From NCBI RefSeq assembly GCF_022201045.2, contig NC_068558.1, forward strand, positions 496,001 to 560,000: DNA of 64,000 nt, read 5' to 3'. Position numbers and translations under genes: made by a program. The notes below the pieces were generated by a model, which was given only the letters and a program-made list of their open reading frames with translations, was not told the DNA's origin and did not search any database. Below, in pieces: positions 24,057 to 36,652 of the stretch (positions within the stretch are counted from its first letter, which is position 1; the number at the start of each line of letters is the position of its first letter). Origin of the DNA: Citrus sinensis. Its lineage: Eukaryota > Streptophyta > Magnoliopsida > Sapindales > Rutaceae.

Positions 24057-24845
24057 ATGTGTCGGTCAGCTGATATTCAAGGTTTCTACTTCAACAACCA
24101 TAAAGATCGGTTGAAGGTGAAATCTTTCTTCGTTAGGTTATCGAGATTGCTTGCAACTCAGAAAAAGAAAATGTTGCCTGAATTTCTCACGCTTGTGTAC
24201 TTGCCACGTATCAATGAAACGGCCCTTGAAATATCCGGCAAAGACATCCGACCCGACACGCCCGCGTTTGTTACTCTCTATCGAGTTGTTACGGCGAAAA
24301 CGGATGACGGCGAGGTTATATACGGTAGCAGGGAACCTGTGGTGGTTACCGATGCGGTGTCGTTTGAGGTTTACTTTGATGAGGAGAAAGTGTTGAAGGG
24401 TATCTTCAGGAATGATGAGGACGACTGGAAATTGAAGTGTAAGTGCGTGTTAGACAGGGAGATTGGCGACGACAACGGCGCCGGGGCTGAGGTTTATGTG
24501 GGGCTCGACGGACACGCGGCGATTATTGAGAGGGTGGTTTTGAAGAGCAAGAGAAGGAATAATCATCATTATATTAATAGCCATAGGCGTATGACGTTTG
24601 ATCTTGAGCTGGAGGAGATTCCGGAGGAGAGAGGTGTGGAATCTGAACCTGAATCTGACGGCTGTTGCTCTTGTTCTTGTTCGTGTGGATCCGACGTGGA
24701 CGTCCAGGATGAAGAGGCGATTCATTTGGAACTGGAAGGTGTACGATGGGCCGTTGACGTGGGCATTTGGGTCATGTGTTTGGGCGTCGGCTACTTGGTT
24801 TCTAAAGCCTCTGCTAAAAGTTTACGACGCAAGAGCTTATTTTGA
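24057..24845 (+). CDS. At1g01500-like uncharacterised plant protein
   Basis: Single-exon gene of 262 residues. It matches, from memory, the At1g01500 family of plant proteins, some of them misleadingly annotated as erythronate-4-phosphate dehydrogenase family; no biochemical role is established. Family-like features are an N-terminal SFFVRLSRL segment followed by LPEFLTLVYLPRINETALEI, a central VSFEVYFDEEKVLKGIF stretch, and a conserved C-terminal block EGVRWAVDVGIWVMCLGVGY, a probable single membrane helix, followed by a basic tail (KSLRRKSLF). Between them lies an acidic linker with a compact cysteine cluster, GCCSCSCSCGSD, at about residues 201-212. I took the first ATG, 24057, because the family's N-terminal motif needs residues upstream of the internal Met near 24171. 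Tail anchoring is inferred. Confidence 0.75.
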   Translation: MCRSADIQGFYFNNHKDRLKVKSFFVRLSRLLATQKKKMLPEFLTLVYLPRINETALEISGKDIRPDTPAFVTLYRVVTAKTDDGEVIYGSREPVVVTDAVSFEVYFDEEKVLKGIFRNDEDDWKLKCKCVLDREIGDDNGAGAEVYVGLDGHAAIIERVVLKSKRRNNHHYINSHRRMTFDLELEEIPEERGVESEPESDGCCSCSCSCGSDVDVQDEEAIHLELEGVRWAVDVGIWVMCLGVGYLVSKASAKSLRRKSLF

Positions 24846-26532
24846 TTTCCTTTTTCCTCTTTTTTTTTTTTATTTTCTTTTTAAGCAACCAATCTTTTTG
24901 GCCGATTATAATTTTAATCTCTAAAATCAATGAATATAACAATGAGATTGACAAATCCAATTTTTGGAATAACATTTTCATATTTTGATCTATGTAACAA
25001 ATATTTTTTTTATTTTTTAATTCTATTTATAATCTATTGATATTTTGCTCTTATTTTAGAAAAAAAATATAATACTCTTATAATAAATAGCAACGACTCA
25101 AACTCACTCCCCAATCACATTCAGGGAGCGACTTCTTTGCTATTGCAGTTTACAGTAAGGGAAAATTAAAAAAAGTACAAAAATTGCATAAAATTTCAAT
25201 TCAACATATTTTATTATATCATATAATGAAACCTATGTTTATATATATTTTAACTTGTCCCTTCCCTCTTTTTTTTTTTTCCTATAAAATTACTTTGGGC
25301 TATTGTAGCAGCCCATATTTGTGTTTTAAGTCGATGAAGCCAGCCTAATGCTTAATAACCAATTAATTAACCATGCCATCTCATACTCTTCTTTGTTTGG
25401 CTTTAGTGCGTATATATGGAGGGTTATGCTCCGTTACATTGTTCACCTTAAAAGCAAAGGGTAGTCTAGCTCAGACCCATAGGCTTAAAGTCTGGCCCAC
25501 ATGGGTTGGACCTGAATAGGGGTCGAAAATTGTAATATTTGCATAAATTGAATCTGGATAAGAGTTTGAGAAGTTTGAACTTCAAAATTATAAAAAAAAA
25601 AATTAAATAAAAAAGAAAAAGCTGAAAGTATTAAATTAATATGATTTTTTTATATTAGTATTTATAATTTATTATGTTGTATTACTAATATCTTATGTAT
25701 TGGATTATTAACATATTATATATTAAATAATTATCTATAATTTAAATATTTTTTTAACTTTATTAAAAATATATTTTATAACTAATGAAAAAATCCAACC
25801 TTGCCCAAGCTCAGCCCATCCAAATTTGGATGAACTTTTGAAGGCCTAGACTTTTTTTTAAATAATGTGGACTTTGGTCTAGACTTTAAAAAACCTTATC
25901 CAAGTCCACAATTTATCAATCCTATCTAAAATTAAAAATTACCGTATGTGAAACAATTGAATTGTTATAAATGATAATTCATGGGATTACTGTATATTAC
26001 ATACTATTGTAACATAGTCTAGCCCATATATAAATTTTCTAATTCAAGATCTGCAATTTCTACAGTTTGTGTTCATTTGCTTGATTTTGGATAAGTTTTC
26101 TCACATGCATGGTCTAATTTCGAAAGCTTTATCAAACTTATGTCAGAAAAATCGAGTAAATCAGCCTTTAGGTTTCCTATATTTTAATCAGTTTTGGTTG
26201 TTGTGATCAAATTTGGTGTGTTTCCTTGCATGCAAGGTTGAATTTCGAATTCTTAGCAAGAAATTGAAATTATTTTGAGTGAACCACCATGGACTCTTCA
26301 ATTCTTATATAGATTCCTTATCCTCGAACTAGATTTCTGAAAATTTACTACATGCGTGTTTAAATGTTGTGTCGATAGATAAAAATTATGGTTTGATAGG
26401 ATTTGGGTCATCTATACTACATACATGTCTTAATTTCAGTACTATATCAAGTTTCAAATGACAAAATCAAGTGATTTTGAGTTAGCTGCCTATGGTTATA
26501 AATTTGGCATTTTAGATTTGTAGAACCACTTT

Positions 26533-26998
26533 GCGATTAAAAATTCAATGTTAAGTTTTTACTAAACATTGAATCAATGGCTAAAATGGTTTTAAATTTT
26601 TATTTTTTTATTTATCTTATCTAATAACCATTGATTTAATGTTCAGCAAAAACTCAGCTCAGCACTAAATCGTTATCCCTTCTTGTGGGATTAAAATTCA
26701 GTATTGGGTTAAGTTTTTGTTAAGTACTGAATCAATGGCTAAAAATGTTTTAAATTTTTATTTTTTTATTTATCTTATTTAATAACCATTGATTTAGTAC
26801 TCAGTAAAAATTTAACTCAGCACTAGATTCTTATCCCTTCCTATGGGATTAAGATTTAGTGTTTGAGCTATGTTTTTACAAAGTATTGAATCAATGACTA
26901 TAATTGTTTTAAATTTTTATTTTTTTATTTATCTTATCTAATAACCATTGACTTAATGTTCAGCAAAAACTCAATTTACCACCGAATCCTTATCTCTT
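26533..26998. repeat. Three tandem hairpin (MITE-like) units of about 156 bp
   Basis: Units start near 26533, 26688 and 26845. Each is an inverted repeat: left arm AGTTTTTACTAAACATTGAA (continuing TCAATGG), right arm CCATTGATTTAATGTTCAGC (continuing AAAAACT), around the shared core TTTTAAATTTTTATTTTTTT. Adjacent units are joined by TTATCCCTTC.T.TGGGATTA. MITEs usually stand alone, so a head-to-tail array of three is unusual. Confidence 0.85.
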
Positions 26999-27694
26999 GC
27001 TGTGACTACATTAATTTTAGATGTGAAAGAACAATTTTAACAAGTTTTCATTCTGCATGTCCTTATTTTATTTATTCATGTTATGACAAAACAGGGATGA
27101 TATTAGCTGGCATTATAATTAGATAATTGTTTTGTTAATTTTCGCTTAAGACCTATTACAATCTCTATATAATATAAATTAAAAATATATGAATTGACCG
27201 AAAAGTTATTAAATGAACTGCTTTTCTCAGGATCCTTGTACCCTTTAATTGATTTTTCGCAAATGCTCATTGTTGTGTATCACACAAGACGATGCCAAAA
27301 CATTTGATACCTAATTTTGACTTTTCTTCTATATAACAATGCAACCAATTGCCTTCGTGAGTATGCTAAAGTCATCCAAAGGTGGAATCATCAGCCAACA
27401 TGAAGGAATTTCTCCAATATAGAAATTTAAAATCCATATATTACTTGTATTAAAGGCAACTAAATTAAAATAATAATTTATGTAATTACATCTCTAAAAA
27501 CAATAATTTCTTTATAGGAATAAAATTAGTTTAGTCCCAACTTCATAATTGTAGATACGTTATATTGTAATGAGATAAATGTAGGAAAAGAAAAAGAAAC
27601 CATAAATAATTATTAAAAAAAATATTTACAGCTTAGTAAGAGTGTAAGACTTGGAGCATGAAAAATGGGACCCAGTCGTTCCTGATGATACAAC

Positions 27695-27928
27695 TCCTAT
27701 CCACGTGTTACCATCCCAATCATCAAACGCCATTGAGCCACGTCAGCACCGTCTCTCCCCATCATCCCCAAACAAAACATACAGACCCGGTCCCTCTCTC
27801 TCTATATCTCGCTTGGTGAAGGTCAACGGATCGAAAATTAACATCCCTTGGCAAAAATCAAGTACCTGAAGTATTTAAACTGATTGTTCTTTGTGCGCTC
27901 GGTGGTATTTTGGTAATTCTCATAGGGC
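27695..27928 (+). promoter_or_regulatory. Kinase gene upstream region with ACGT elements
   Basis: CCACGTGTTACC near 27700 holds a CACGTG G-box, and GCCACGTCAGC near 27737 holds a second ACGT core of the TGACGTGG type. CT-rich runs and TATTTAAAC (about 27872) lie between these and the ATG. Such paired ACGT cores are typical bZIP (for example ABA- or light-response) sites; actual use is not shown. Confidence 0.4.
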
Positions 27929-30900
27929 ATGGGAAGAATGGGGGGCAACCAAAATCAAAATCAGAAAACATACTCGGCGATTCCAAGTGACTACAAGCTC
28001 CTAGAAGAAGTTGGCTATGGCGCCAGTGCTACGGTTTACCGAGCGATCTACTTACCTTTCAATGAAGTTGTTGCTGTTAAGTGTTTGGATCTCGACCGCT
28101 GCAACAGTAATTTGGTTAGTTGTTTTGAATTTTTAATTAGTTTATTTTATTTGATTTTAATTAGATAAGATTTTTCGGTTGATTTGATTTAATTAATTTG
28201 AGTGAATTGTTTAATTGCTCGATTCAGTTGGATTCATTTGAGATTAAGAGCTGTATTTAGTAGTACGAGTGTTTTTAATTGCTTTTTCTTTTTCAATTAT
28301 TATTTTTTAAGCAGATAGTGTAGAATTTATAAGCTTTATGGTGTATGTGATGGATTATGTCATGTTCCTTTGCAGGATGACATACGCCGAGAGGCACAAA
28401 CGATGAGTTTGATTGATCATCCAAATGTCATAAGGGCATATTGTTCGTTTGTTGTTGACAGTAACCTTTGGGTGGTCATGCCATTTATGGCTGAGGGTTC
28501 GTGTTTGCACCTCATGAAGATTGCATATCAGGATGGATTTGAAGAGTCAGCAATTGGTTCTATTCTAAAAGAAACTCTAAAGGCTTTGGATTACCTTCAT
28601 CGCCAAGGACACATTCACCGGGATGTTAAGGTCTGCTAAGCATCATAGTTTGTTCCAGGGATAGGTTTATACAATCTCCCTTTGAATTTGAATCTACATT
28701 GCAAAGGTCTCAAGCTTAGTTTATTTTAACTGTTCTGACAGGCTGGAAACATACTACTTGATACCAATGGGGTGGTCAAGCTTGCAGATTTTGGTGTTTC
28801 AGCTTGCATGTTTGATACAGGTGACAGACAACGTTCAAGAAATACTTTTGTGGGAACTCCATGCTGGTAAGATGGTGCGTGAGATGATCAATTGTTTTTT
28901 TGAATTGAATGATGGTGCATGTGATGCTAAATTCTTGTTTCTTTTGTTTTGCAGGATGGCACCTGAGGTATTGCAGCCAGGAAGTGGATACAATTCCAAG
29001 TGAGTCATATCTGTCAAAAGTTTTAGGCCAGAGTTTCAGAACCTGGGGTTTCAAATAATTAGATTTTATTTGCTAGCTGAAGCAAATTTTTTAGTTAATT
29101 GAGCTAAATTTGGGGATTTAAGTGATTTTCTATGTCCTTTTTTGCATTCCATGTAGAAGAACACTAAGGATGTTGAATCTGTTTGTACAAGACAAGATTA
29201 AGTTTTTTCCGTATTCTGTGAAGCAAATGAAACGTATTGCAATCTTTTTGCTTGTAATATATGTTGGCTTATTACGAGTTGCTTATTTGGTTGTTTAGGG
29301 CTGATATTTGGTCATTTGGCATTACTGCACTGGAGTTGGCCCATGGTCATGCACCTTTCTCTAAATACCCTCCAATGAAGGTTTGAAAATCGTTACGAGG
29401 ATTTAACTACAATGTAAACTATAAATAAATAACTTAAAAGAAATGGTAGAATGTACTAACAGTATGACATGAGCCCAAGAGGGGTTTCCCAGAAGTGCTT
29501 CATTGCTATATCTGATACATGTATTTTTCTTCCTTGTTATAGGTTCTACTGATGACCATTCAGAATGCTCCTCCCGGGCTTGATTATGATCGTGATAAAA
29601 AGTTCTCTAAGGTACTGGTTTTCTTTCTGGCTAGATTTTCATAATAAATTGTGATTTTTATCTGCGTAAATATACCATAAATAGATGGATTGAATTGAGT
29701 CCGTGCCTTGATTTGATAAGGAGGTCAAAGGACTTTGAGCCTCGTGTGATATAATGTATTTCTCTTATGGAGTAATATTCTAATTGGAGGATTTCCAGTT
29801 GTAATCAGTCCTTTAAAGAAATGGTTGCCATGTGCCTGGTGAAAGATCAAACAAAGAGACCAACTGCAGAGAAGCTTTTAAAGCACTCGTTTTTCAAGCA
29901 TGCAAAGCCTCCAGAACTTTCTGTGAAGAACTTGTTTGCTGACTTGCCACCACTTTGGAATCGTGTGAAAGCACTTCAGGTCAGCTATCATACTGCTATG
30001 ATTATGATGCAGGCTTCTTATTTACCATGTTCTATTTGATGATTTTGCTGTAATATTGCAGCTTAAGGATGCTGCACAACTAGCTCTAAAGAGAATGCCT
30101 TCGGCAGAACAAGAAGCTATATCACAGGTTATAACCAACATTTGAACTTATGAACTTTTGACTTAAAATTTATTTGGTTGATCGATTGGACGATGCTTCT
30201 TTTTTAAATTTTCTTATTATGATGTTTGCTGGGTATTTTAGTCTTGATTATCAAATCTTTTTTTCGGTTCAATTTTAGTGCCAATTTGATACTTTTCTAG
30301 AATTCATGCTCTGCTCTTTTGTTTGTCTATATCTTTCTTTTGGTCTTCATTTCAAAGTGCTTGACAACAACTCAAGAAGAATGATTTAGTGAGGGTGGTT
30401 TAAGTGATATGATCTGCAGAAATGTGCCATATGTTGCTTTTGATTTTTGATTTTTGATTTCTAATAGAGAATCTTTAACCATAGAAACAAGCTTGCACAG
30501 ACAACCTCCCACCCTTTCCTTCCCCAACCCAAAAAAGCAAAAATGTGCCATATGTTGCTTTTGATTTTTGATTTCTAATAGAGAATCTTTAACCATAGAA
30601 ACAAGCTTGCACAGACAACCCCCCACCCTTTCCTTCCCCAACCCAATAAAAAATAAAAATTAATTAATTATTTAAGAGTAAGAGGTCCAATTTTGCCAGA
30701 GTGTGGTATTAGATACTGGCAGAGTGGATAGTGATCCTAGCTCAAAATTTTCATGGCACTCTAAGACAAATGAGCACTACTGATCAATGTAGGCATCCAT
30801 ATTTTTCTTCTTACACGTGTGTCTTGTCTTTTTGTCATCAGAGCGAGTACCAGAGAGGAGTAAGTGCTTGGAACTTTGATATTGAGGATTTGAAAGCTCA

Positions 30901-33620
30901 AGCATCTCTTGTAAGTAATCGATCTATTTTCAAGATATTCCACATTGGAATTTTATTTTTTAGAAAACACTCTGTTATCTGGTTCTGTCAATAATTGCAT
31001 TTATACTAAATTATTTCAACAATTTTGTAGGTGCGTGATGATGATGATATGTTGGAGACCAAGGAAGAAAATGAAAGCGTGAAATCATCTGTTGGTTTTA
31101 AGGTCATTAGGCAGTTTATCTGGTGTTGGGTTGGAAGTTTTGATCATTAAGCAGATGCTTTAATATTTCTCATTTATTATTGGCAGGCTGGGACTGGCTT
31201 CCAGTTTAGTTTGGGTAAATCAAATTCTATTGCCGAGCTATCTCAGGCGGAAAGCAGAGGACCAACTAATCAATTACAGCTGTATGAGAGCTTGAACAAA
31301 AAGGGAAAGGCTCTGGAAGGTGATTCCCTAGATAGAAACCAAGAGAATATTGCTCTGAGGAAAAATGGATCAAGCACTGAGGAAATGGCATCAACTTCAG
31401 AAAAGGACACAATGCAGACTAAAGCTAAAGCAGTGAAAAGTCGCCATACTCAGAGTGGGCCTCTCATGCCTGGCATGTTGCTCAGTCATTCATCATCAGA
31501 AAGGGCGCGTAACTCCGAAAGGTTTGTAAGTCTACATTTTAAGTTTCTCCATCTGTGTCTGGTACCTTAGTCATTATATCAAGGTATAACCTTTCTCCTC
31601 ATATGTTATGTGCTCACACTTGAATTGATTGAACTTATAGTTTTTTAAATTGTCAGGTGTGAGATTGAAAATCAACCACCAACTGAGAAATCTAATCGTG
31701 AAGTTCGAAGAGCTCCAAGCTTTAGTGGTCCTTTGATGCTTCCTAACCGAGCTTCAGCAAATAGTTTATCAGCTCCCATAAAATCTTCGGCAGGTGCCCT
31801 GAAGATTTTTATGATAATTGGAGATGATTAGATCATTTTCATTGTTATTGTTACTATCATCATTGTCATCGTTTTTGCTATTATATTGGGTGGCATGAGA
31901 ATTGAGTTGAATATTTCTCCTCTACCAGGATATAGAGATTCCATGGATGACAAATCAAAGGCTAATCTAGTGCAAATTAAAGGGCGATTCTCAGTAACAT
32001 CTGAAAATTTAGATCTGGTAAAGGTGAGGATCTTTTCCTATGTTATGTATGTGCTGTTATGTGATTGTCACTAACTAATTAATGTGCCCTAGGATATTCC
32101 ATTAAGTACAGTTCCACGTCGATCACAGGTGTGTGTCTGATTTTTGCTTAAACATTCTCTGGTGACTATATTTGTTGTTTAGTTCTCACATGGTGTTCTG
32201 TTCCTGTGTATTTCAGGGATCACCTTTGAGGAAGTCTGCTAGCGTCGGTGATTGGATATTTGAATCCAAACAAGTTGTATGTGCCCTGTTTGTTACTCTC
32301 TATGTAGTTTGTTTTAAATTTTTTGGTTATATTGGGTAGCTCATGCTATTTTATGTTTTTTCAGCCCACCAGTCCATCTTCCAAGGATTTGAACAGTTGT
32401 AGTGTGGCAGCATCAGTTCTCATGCCTCATCTTCAGAATCTTTTTCAGCAGACATCTTTTCAACAGGTTAAGCAATATCCAGGTTTTGTTTGTCATAAAA
32501 CACCTGATTTTGGAAATATATTTTCTGATTGGAAATTCTCTTTTCTTGCAGGATCTTATCATGAATTTACTGAATAGCTTGCAACCAGCTGAGGTTCTGG
32601 ATGGTGAGTGAAGGAGTTGTCTTCATGGATGCATGATATAATATAATTGGAAATATGGTTTTGAACAAGACTCTTTTGTCATTTCAGCTTCTCAAAATGG
32701 AAAATTGCCCCCACTTCCTCGTAGTACAGAGAACAATGGAAATGTATGTTAAGTTTTTGTCTATTTTATTTAAGTTCTGGGCTTTTGCCCTTCTGACAGA
32801 AGGGCTTCCTGCATATGCTTCCCTCTTTAGCCTTTGTCATCAAATGCAAATGATAATATGTGCTTGGATTTGGTACACGCAATTCGTTATAGTGTATAAT
32901 TTTCACATTTAAGCATTTAACCTGGATTCTAGATTCTACATTTAATAATGTATAAAAAAAATAATGATCAGCTTTATATGATTGTAATGTTCTTTTAGAT
33001 TCATTGGTCTATCTCAAGGGCAGTTTGATCAAAACTTTGATCGTTGCAGTCCGAATGATCATTAATGCTTTAGTCCTTTGGAAACTGATGTTTCACGAAT
33101 AATTGATGTTTTGTTTCCCTCCCCTTCTCTTATATGCTCTTTTGACAGGTTGAACCAGCGTTATCTGAGAGGGAGCGTTTACTGCTTATCAAGATCTCAG
33201 AACTACAGGCTAGGTTGGTCATTGTCAATCTGAATTAAGTATTTCTGATGAACCCTATTTTTTTCTCTGCATATTGAAGTTTCTCTTATCTGATGCTCCT
33301 CTTTGTTTTTCTCTCACATTTTGCAGGATGCTCAATTTAACGGATGAACTGACAGCTGAGAAGTTGAAACACGTACAAGTGAGTTCTTCCTACCTTGATG
33401 ACTTTTCAAATAGGGGAGAGTGATAGTTATTCCATATTCTTGCTTTCAGATATGTTATCGACTATGTTTTACTTTTTAGTTAAGAGTGAAAGAGGCAGGA
33501 CCTAGCACCTATGTTTCAATTATTGATATCTGTCATCCTTACATAAGAATGCTTGTTTATTATTGACAGTTGCAACAACAGCTGAACTCTATATTGGATC
33601 AGGAAGAAAATGGAGACTGA
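27929..33620 (+). CDS. STE20/GCK-type Ser/Thr kinase (BLUS1/OSR1-related)
   Basis: Protein kinase of the plant germinal-centre-kinase/SPAK-OSR1-like group. I read 21 exons: 27929-28114, 28376-28630, 28742-28866, 28955-28999, 29299-29380, 29543-29611, 29809-29979, 30062-30127, 30842-30910, 31031-31102, 31187-31521, 31657-31793, 31929-32023, 32093-32128, 32217-32276, 32365-32466, 32552-32603, 32688-32743, 33149-33213, 33327-33378 and 33570-33620 (726 residues). Kinase hallmarks: glycine loop [10 protein letters not shown] (29-38), Lys51 in VAVK, HRDVKAGN with Asp145, DFG with Asp163, and GTPCWMAPE. All catalytic residues are intact. The long tail is Ser-rich, with repeated [12 protein letters not shown]-like and [11 protein letters not shown]-like motifs, and ends in a coiled coil ([20 protein letters not shown] onward). 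It resembles At4g10730/At4g24100 more than intronless BLUS1. Substrate unknown. Confidence 0.92.
30420..30648 (+). repeat. Two-copy tandem duplication in kinase intron 8
   Basis: Copy 1, about 30420-30540, and copy 2, about 30541-30648, share AATGTGCCATATGTTGCTTT, CTAATAGAGAATCTTTAACC and AAGCTTGCACAGACAACC almost without change. The length difference is one extra TTTTTGAT in copy 1. Very recent. Confidence 0.95.
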
Positions 33621-36600
33621 CGGGAAGTGGATGCCTGAAAGCCAAATTCCAATTACTGTAAAGTAAAATCATCCTGTACATTCAGGCAAGAATTGTAAAT
33701 CATGCAGATAAGTATTGTCCGATATTCTTTACATTTTCCATACGGGAGCGTTATGGCCGTTGATGATGATAGAAGATTTTGAAGGGCAGAATTCATGCCG
33801 TAAATCTCGCCTGGGACATTATTACGTATTTGAAGGTCTCTACAACCATCAATGGCAAATAAGCTGAATCATGGGGTACATCCAGACAGCTTTTTCTTTC
33901 CATTTACTTTATTCAAGCAGGGTGGAGCTCCACCCTGTTCTGTGTAAGATTATAAACTCAAGTAGTCATTTTCTTTTTATGAAGCAGTTGCAAAATGAGG
34001 AAGGAAATAGATGCAATTGTTGGTTGATATTGCCAATAGGTATCATATTTATCATCTCCATTGATGGATAACAAATGAGCGTGTATAGATTAAAATAAAA
34101 CTAGATGTTACTTTCATTTTCTGCCTTTATATTTAGAAATTAGAATTGTGAAATTTTTTGAGGTTCTTATGGACTGTGGAAAACAATTAAGGAAATTTTT
34201 GCTTTTTTTAAAAAATATTTCCTTTTTTTTTCCTCTTAAGATTCAAGCCAAGGTGGTATCCGAGGAGCCTGGCAATAAATTTCACGATGAATAGCTCCTA
34301 CACTTACCGAGCAGTATCCTCCGAACATTACACATCTCAAATGAGGTTACGTAATCGGCGGTATAGATTAGTTTGTTTATCTCAAATGAGGTGACTCACA
34401 TCAATCTGTAATCGGCAGTATAGATTAATAATAAATTTGTCAACTTTCGGTCATTGCTTGAGAAATGTAGCATACTCTTAAAGGATACGAAAATCAATAA
34501 CAAATTTACCAAAATGATTTACAAAGTTTATTTCACTGTATTTGGGTAGACAATAGAGATGGAAACGTTAAATTTTATGATTCATGATACCACCTGACAT
34601 TAAAAGTTAAAAAAAAAAAATTCCATGAGTTGGTTTGATCCCTTTGTTACGTACGAAAGAGCCTCTTTAGTTGCTTTTATGATACGTTTAATTAGTTTAG
34701 ACAGTCTTGAGTCATTCGAGCATTTGTGAGTTAAAAGCACGTTCCCAAAACAAACAAACAAACAAAAAGAAGAAAAAAAAAGAGAAATTGATCTCAAAAT
34801 CTTTGTTACTGAAAAATTTAAGAATCAAGATGTAATCATTTAAGAGATTCTTAGCAAACTTTAGAGTCTAAATAGCAAGTATGACCAAATTTTTCAATCA
34901 AGATATAATCATGCAAGAGATTTGTAGCAAACTTCAGAGTCTAAATACTAAGTGTGACCAAATAAATTCCCAATATTCCCAGGCCAGTACAATTGTCATC
35001 CAAAATTCTATGCCAAGAGCATCTAATTCATCTATTAGGGAAAAAAAAAAAAAGTCCTTCAGCTAAATTTTCAAAGTAAAGTTCCCAAATTTCAATTGTG
35101 AGGATCCAAATAGTTGGTTTTACATGACAGAATAATACTTTAGAGTATCAAAAGATTATGGGGGAATACCAAGTGCAATTGGCATCTTTCCATCTTGAAG
35201 GAACTGTCCTTCTTAAAAGACTTGGACCCGTGAAGTTCGATGATGCTTTAAAGGCCTTATCCCAATTAAAGCAAAAAATCTCCATATTGACTTACCAAGA
35301 AAAAAACTTGATAGATTGTCTCATATGGTGGAGGATGTACTAAAAAGCTTCTTTGTTGGAGAACTCAAAGTTGAAATTCGCTTAAAGTAAAAGACTCAGA
35401 AGCCTCAATCATTATCAACTGCCATTGGACTTGCAAGACTTATTGACGAAAAGTGCAAACTTTGTAACCGATCATCTAAAATCCAGTCTACAACTCAAAG
35501 TTTGAGTGGACATTTACCAAGCAATCATACCTCACCAACATTCAAACGTTTATTCCCAACTGAAGTGAAGAATCGTAAAGATCGTGGGCTTTGCTATTAC
35601 TGCAATGGCAAATATGCTATAGGCCATAAATGTCAAAATCCCCAAATTTTCATGATTAAGGGGGATGTTACGAGCAAAATAGCTTGTTTAGTTGATTTTA
35701 TTATAAAATCATGTTTAATTAGTTTAGACAGTTTTGAGTCATGCTGACCTATAGTTATTGTGTTGCAGTTTGTTTAGACGTGCTTTGTTTGTGAGTTAGG
35801 AGCAAGCAATTATCTATTTGCGTATGTGTTTGTGATAAATGTGTTAGAGAGGAGATGAGCATTTTCTAAACTATGGGGTCTTGATTTGGAGAGTCCTCAA
35901 AACAACCTTTCTTCTTCTTGTAAATTATCTTTTGCCTATTGAATATTAGAACGTACATAACATCCTCTTTACCTTGTCTGAAACATCAAGAGATTTAAGA
36001 CATGATAGATTATGGCCCAAATGAATAAAGTCGACAACGTATTATACTCTCTAAGCTATGAATATGGTAGATTAGTTAGTTATTTATTTATTTTTATTGA
36101 CTTTCTTATCATTTAGTGTAGACCTTTTATTCTCTAATTTTATATTTTTTTAAAAAATATAATGTATTCAGGTTACAAAAGAAATTGAGCATAGTCTTTT
36201 GGATCTCTAAATTTATATGTCGTGTTTTTGGTACTTTCTAAATGTCGAATGAGATATGTACTATAAAAATTTAATAAAATATATTATGTCTTAAATTTTA
36301 AATATAAGTTATGAGTGGATTAAATTTTAATGAAAATAAAATATATTTCTTAATTTTTTATGTATTTACTGGAGCCGGATTCGAACTTTTTAGGTAAAGT
36401 CCGAATCCGATCTAAAAGTATTAAGAAACGTGGACATACCCGACTTGAAATACCCGGGTAAGTTATTATACGTACGTTTTGTCACGCCTCCCAAAGCGCG
36501 CGAGAGCCCGACACCGAGATTCCGGCTCGAAGTCTTGAAACGAAACCAATAATTAAAATTTCTATTAACCAAAAAAAAAAAACCAACAATAATTAAAACT

Positions 36601-36652
36601 TATAAAACCATAAACCCCTCGCTCCTGCTGCTGAAAAAGATTGCAAGAAGCC
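33621..36652. other. Intergenic region, kinase to plastid-protein gene
   Basis: Holds the kinase 3' UTR, the LTR-element fossil at about 34645-35962, and AT-rich sequence beyond. No host gene was supported. Confidence 0.6.
34645..35962 (+). mobile_element. Fossil LTR retroelement with gag remnant (Ty3/gypsy-like)
   Basis: Two related end segments begin TGTTACG at about 34645 and 35666 and share TTAATTAGTTTAGACAGT and TTGAGTCAT, so they read as diverged LTR copies. The second is longer and ends near ACATAACA at 35962. A purine tract AAGGGGGA sits directly before the second. Between them lies gag-like sequence with a zinc knuckle, CYYCNGKYAIGHKC, of the plant Ty3/gypsy kind. No pol region is visible. 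The element is broken in several places and old, judging by LTR divergence. Confidence 0.65.

Larger units (their letters stand above)
24846..27928. other. 3 kb intergenic region with repeats
   Basis: No supportable gene. At 25440-25925 there is a GGCCCA-rich then AT-rich stretch with weak TAGG...AAATTGT-type inverted ends. Loosely similar segments recur at about 26105, 26230, 26350 and 26420 (CATGCATG.., TTAATTTCG-like). A hairpin array occupies 26533-26998. The last 230 bp are the kinase promoter region. Confidence 0.5.

Noticed and set aside
25517-25924. Possible third TIR element with TAGGGGTCGAAAATTGT-like ends
   Set aside because: Ends agree only partly (about 12 of 17) and the flanks show no duplication; kept as a remark, not a feature.
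30372-30641. Minus-strand frame with a repeated [20 protein letters not shown] peptide
   Set aside because: The repetition only reflects the tandem DNA duplication in a plus-strand kinase intron; no start context, homology or exon structure supports a gene.
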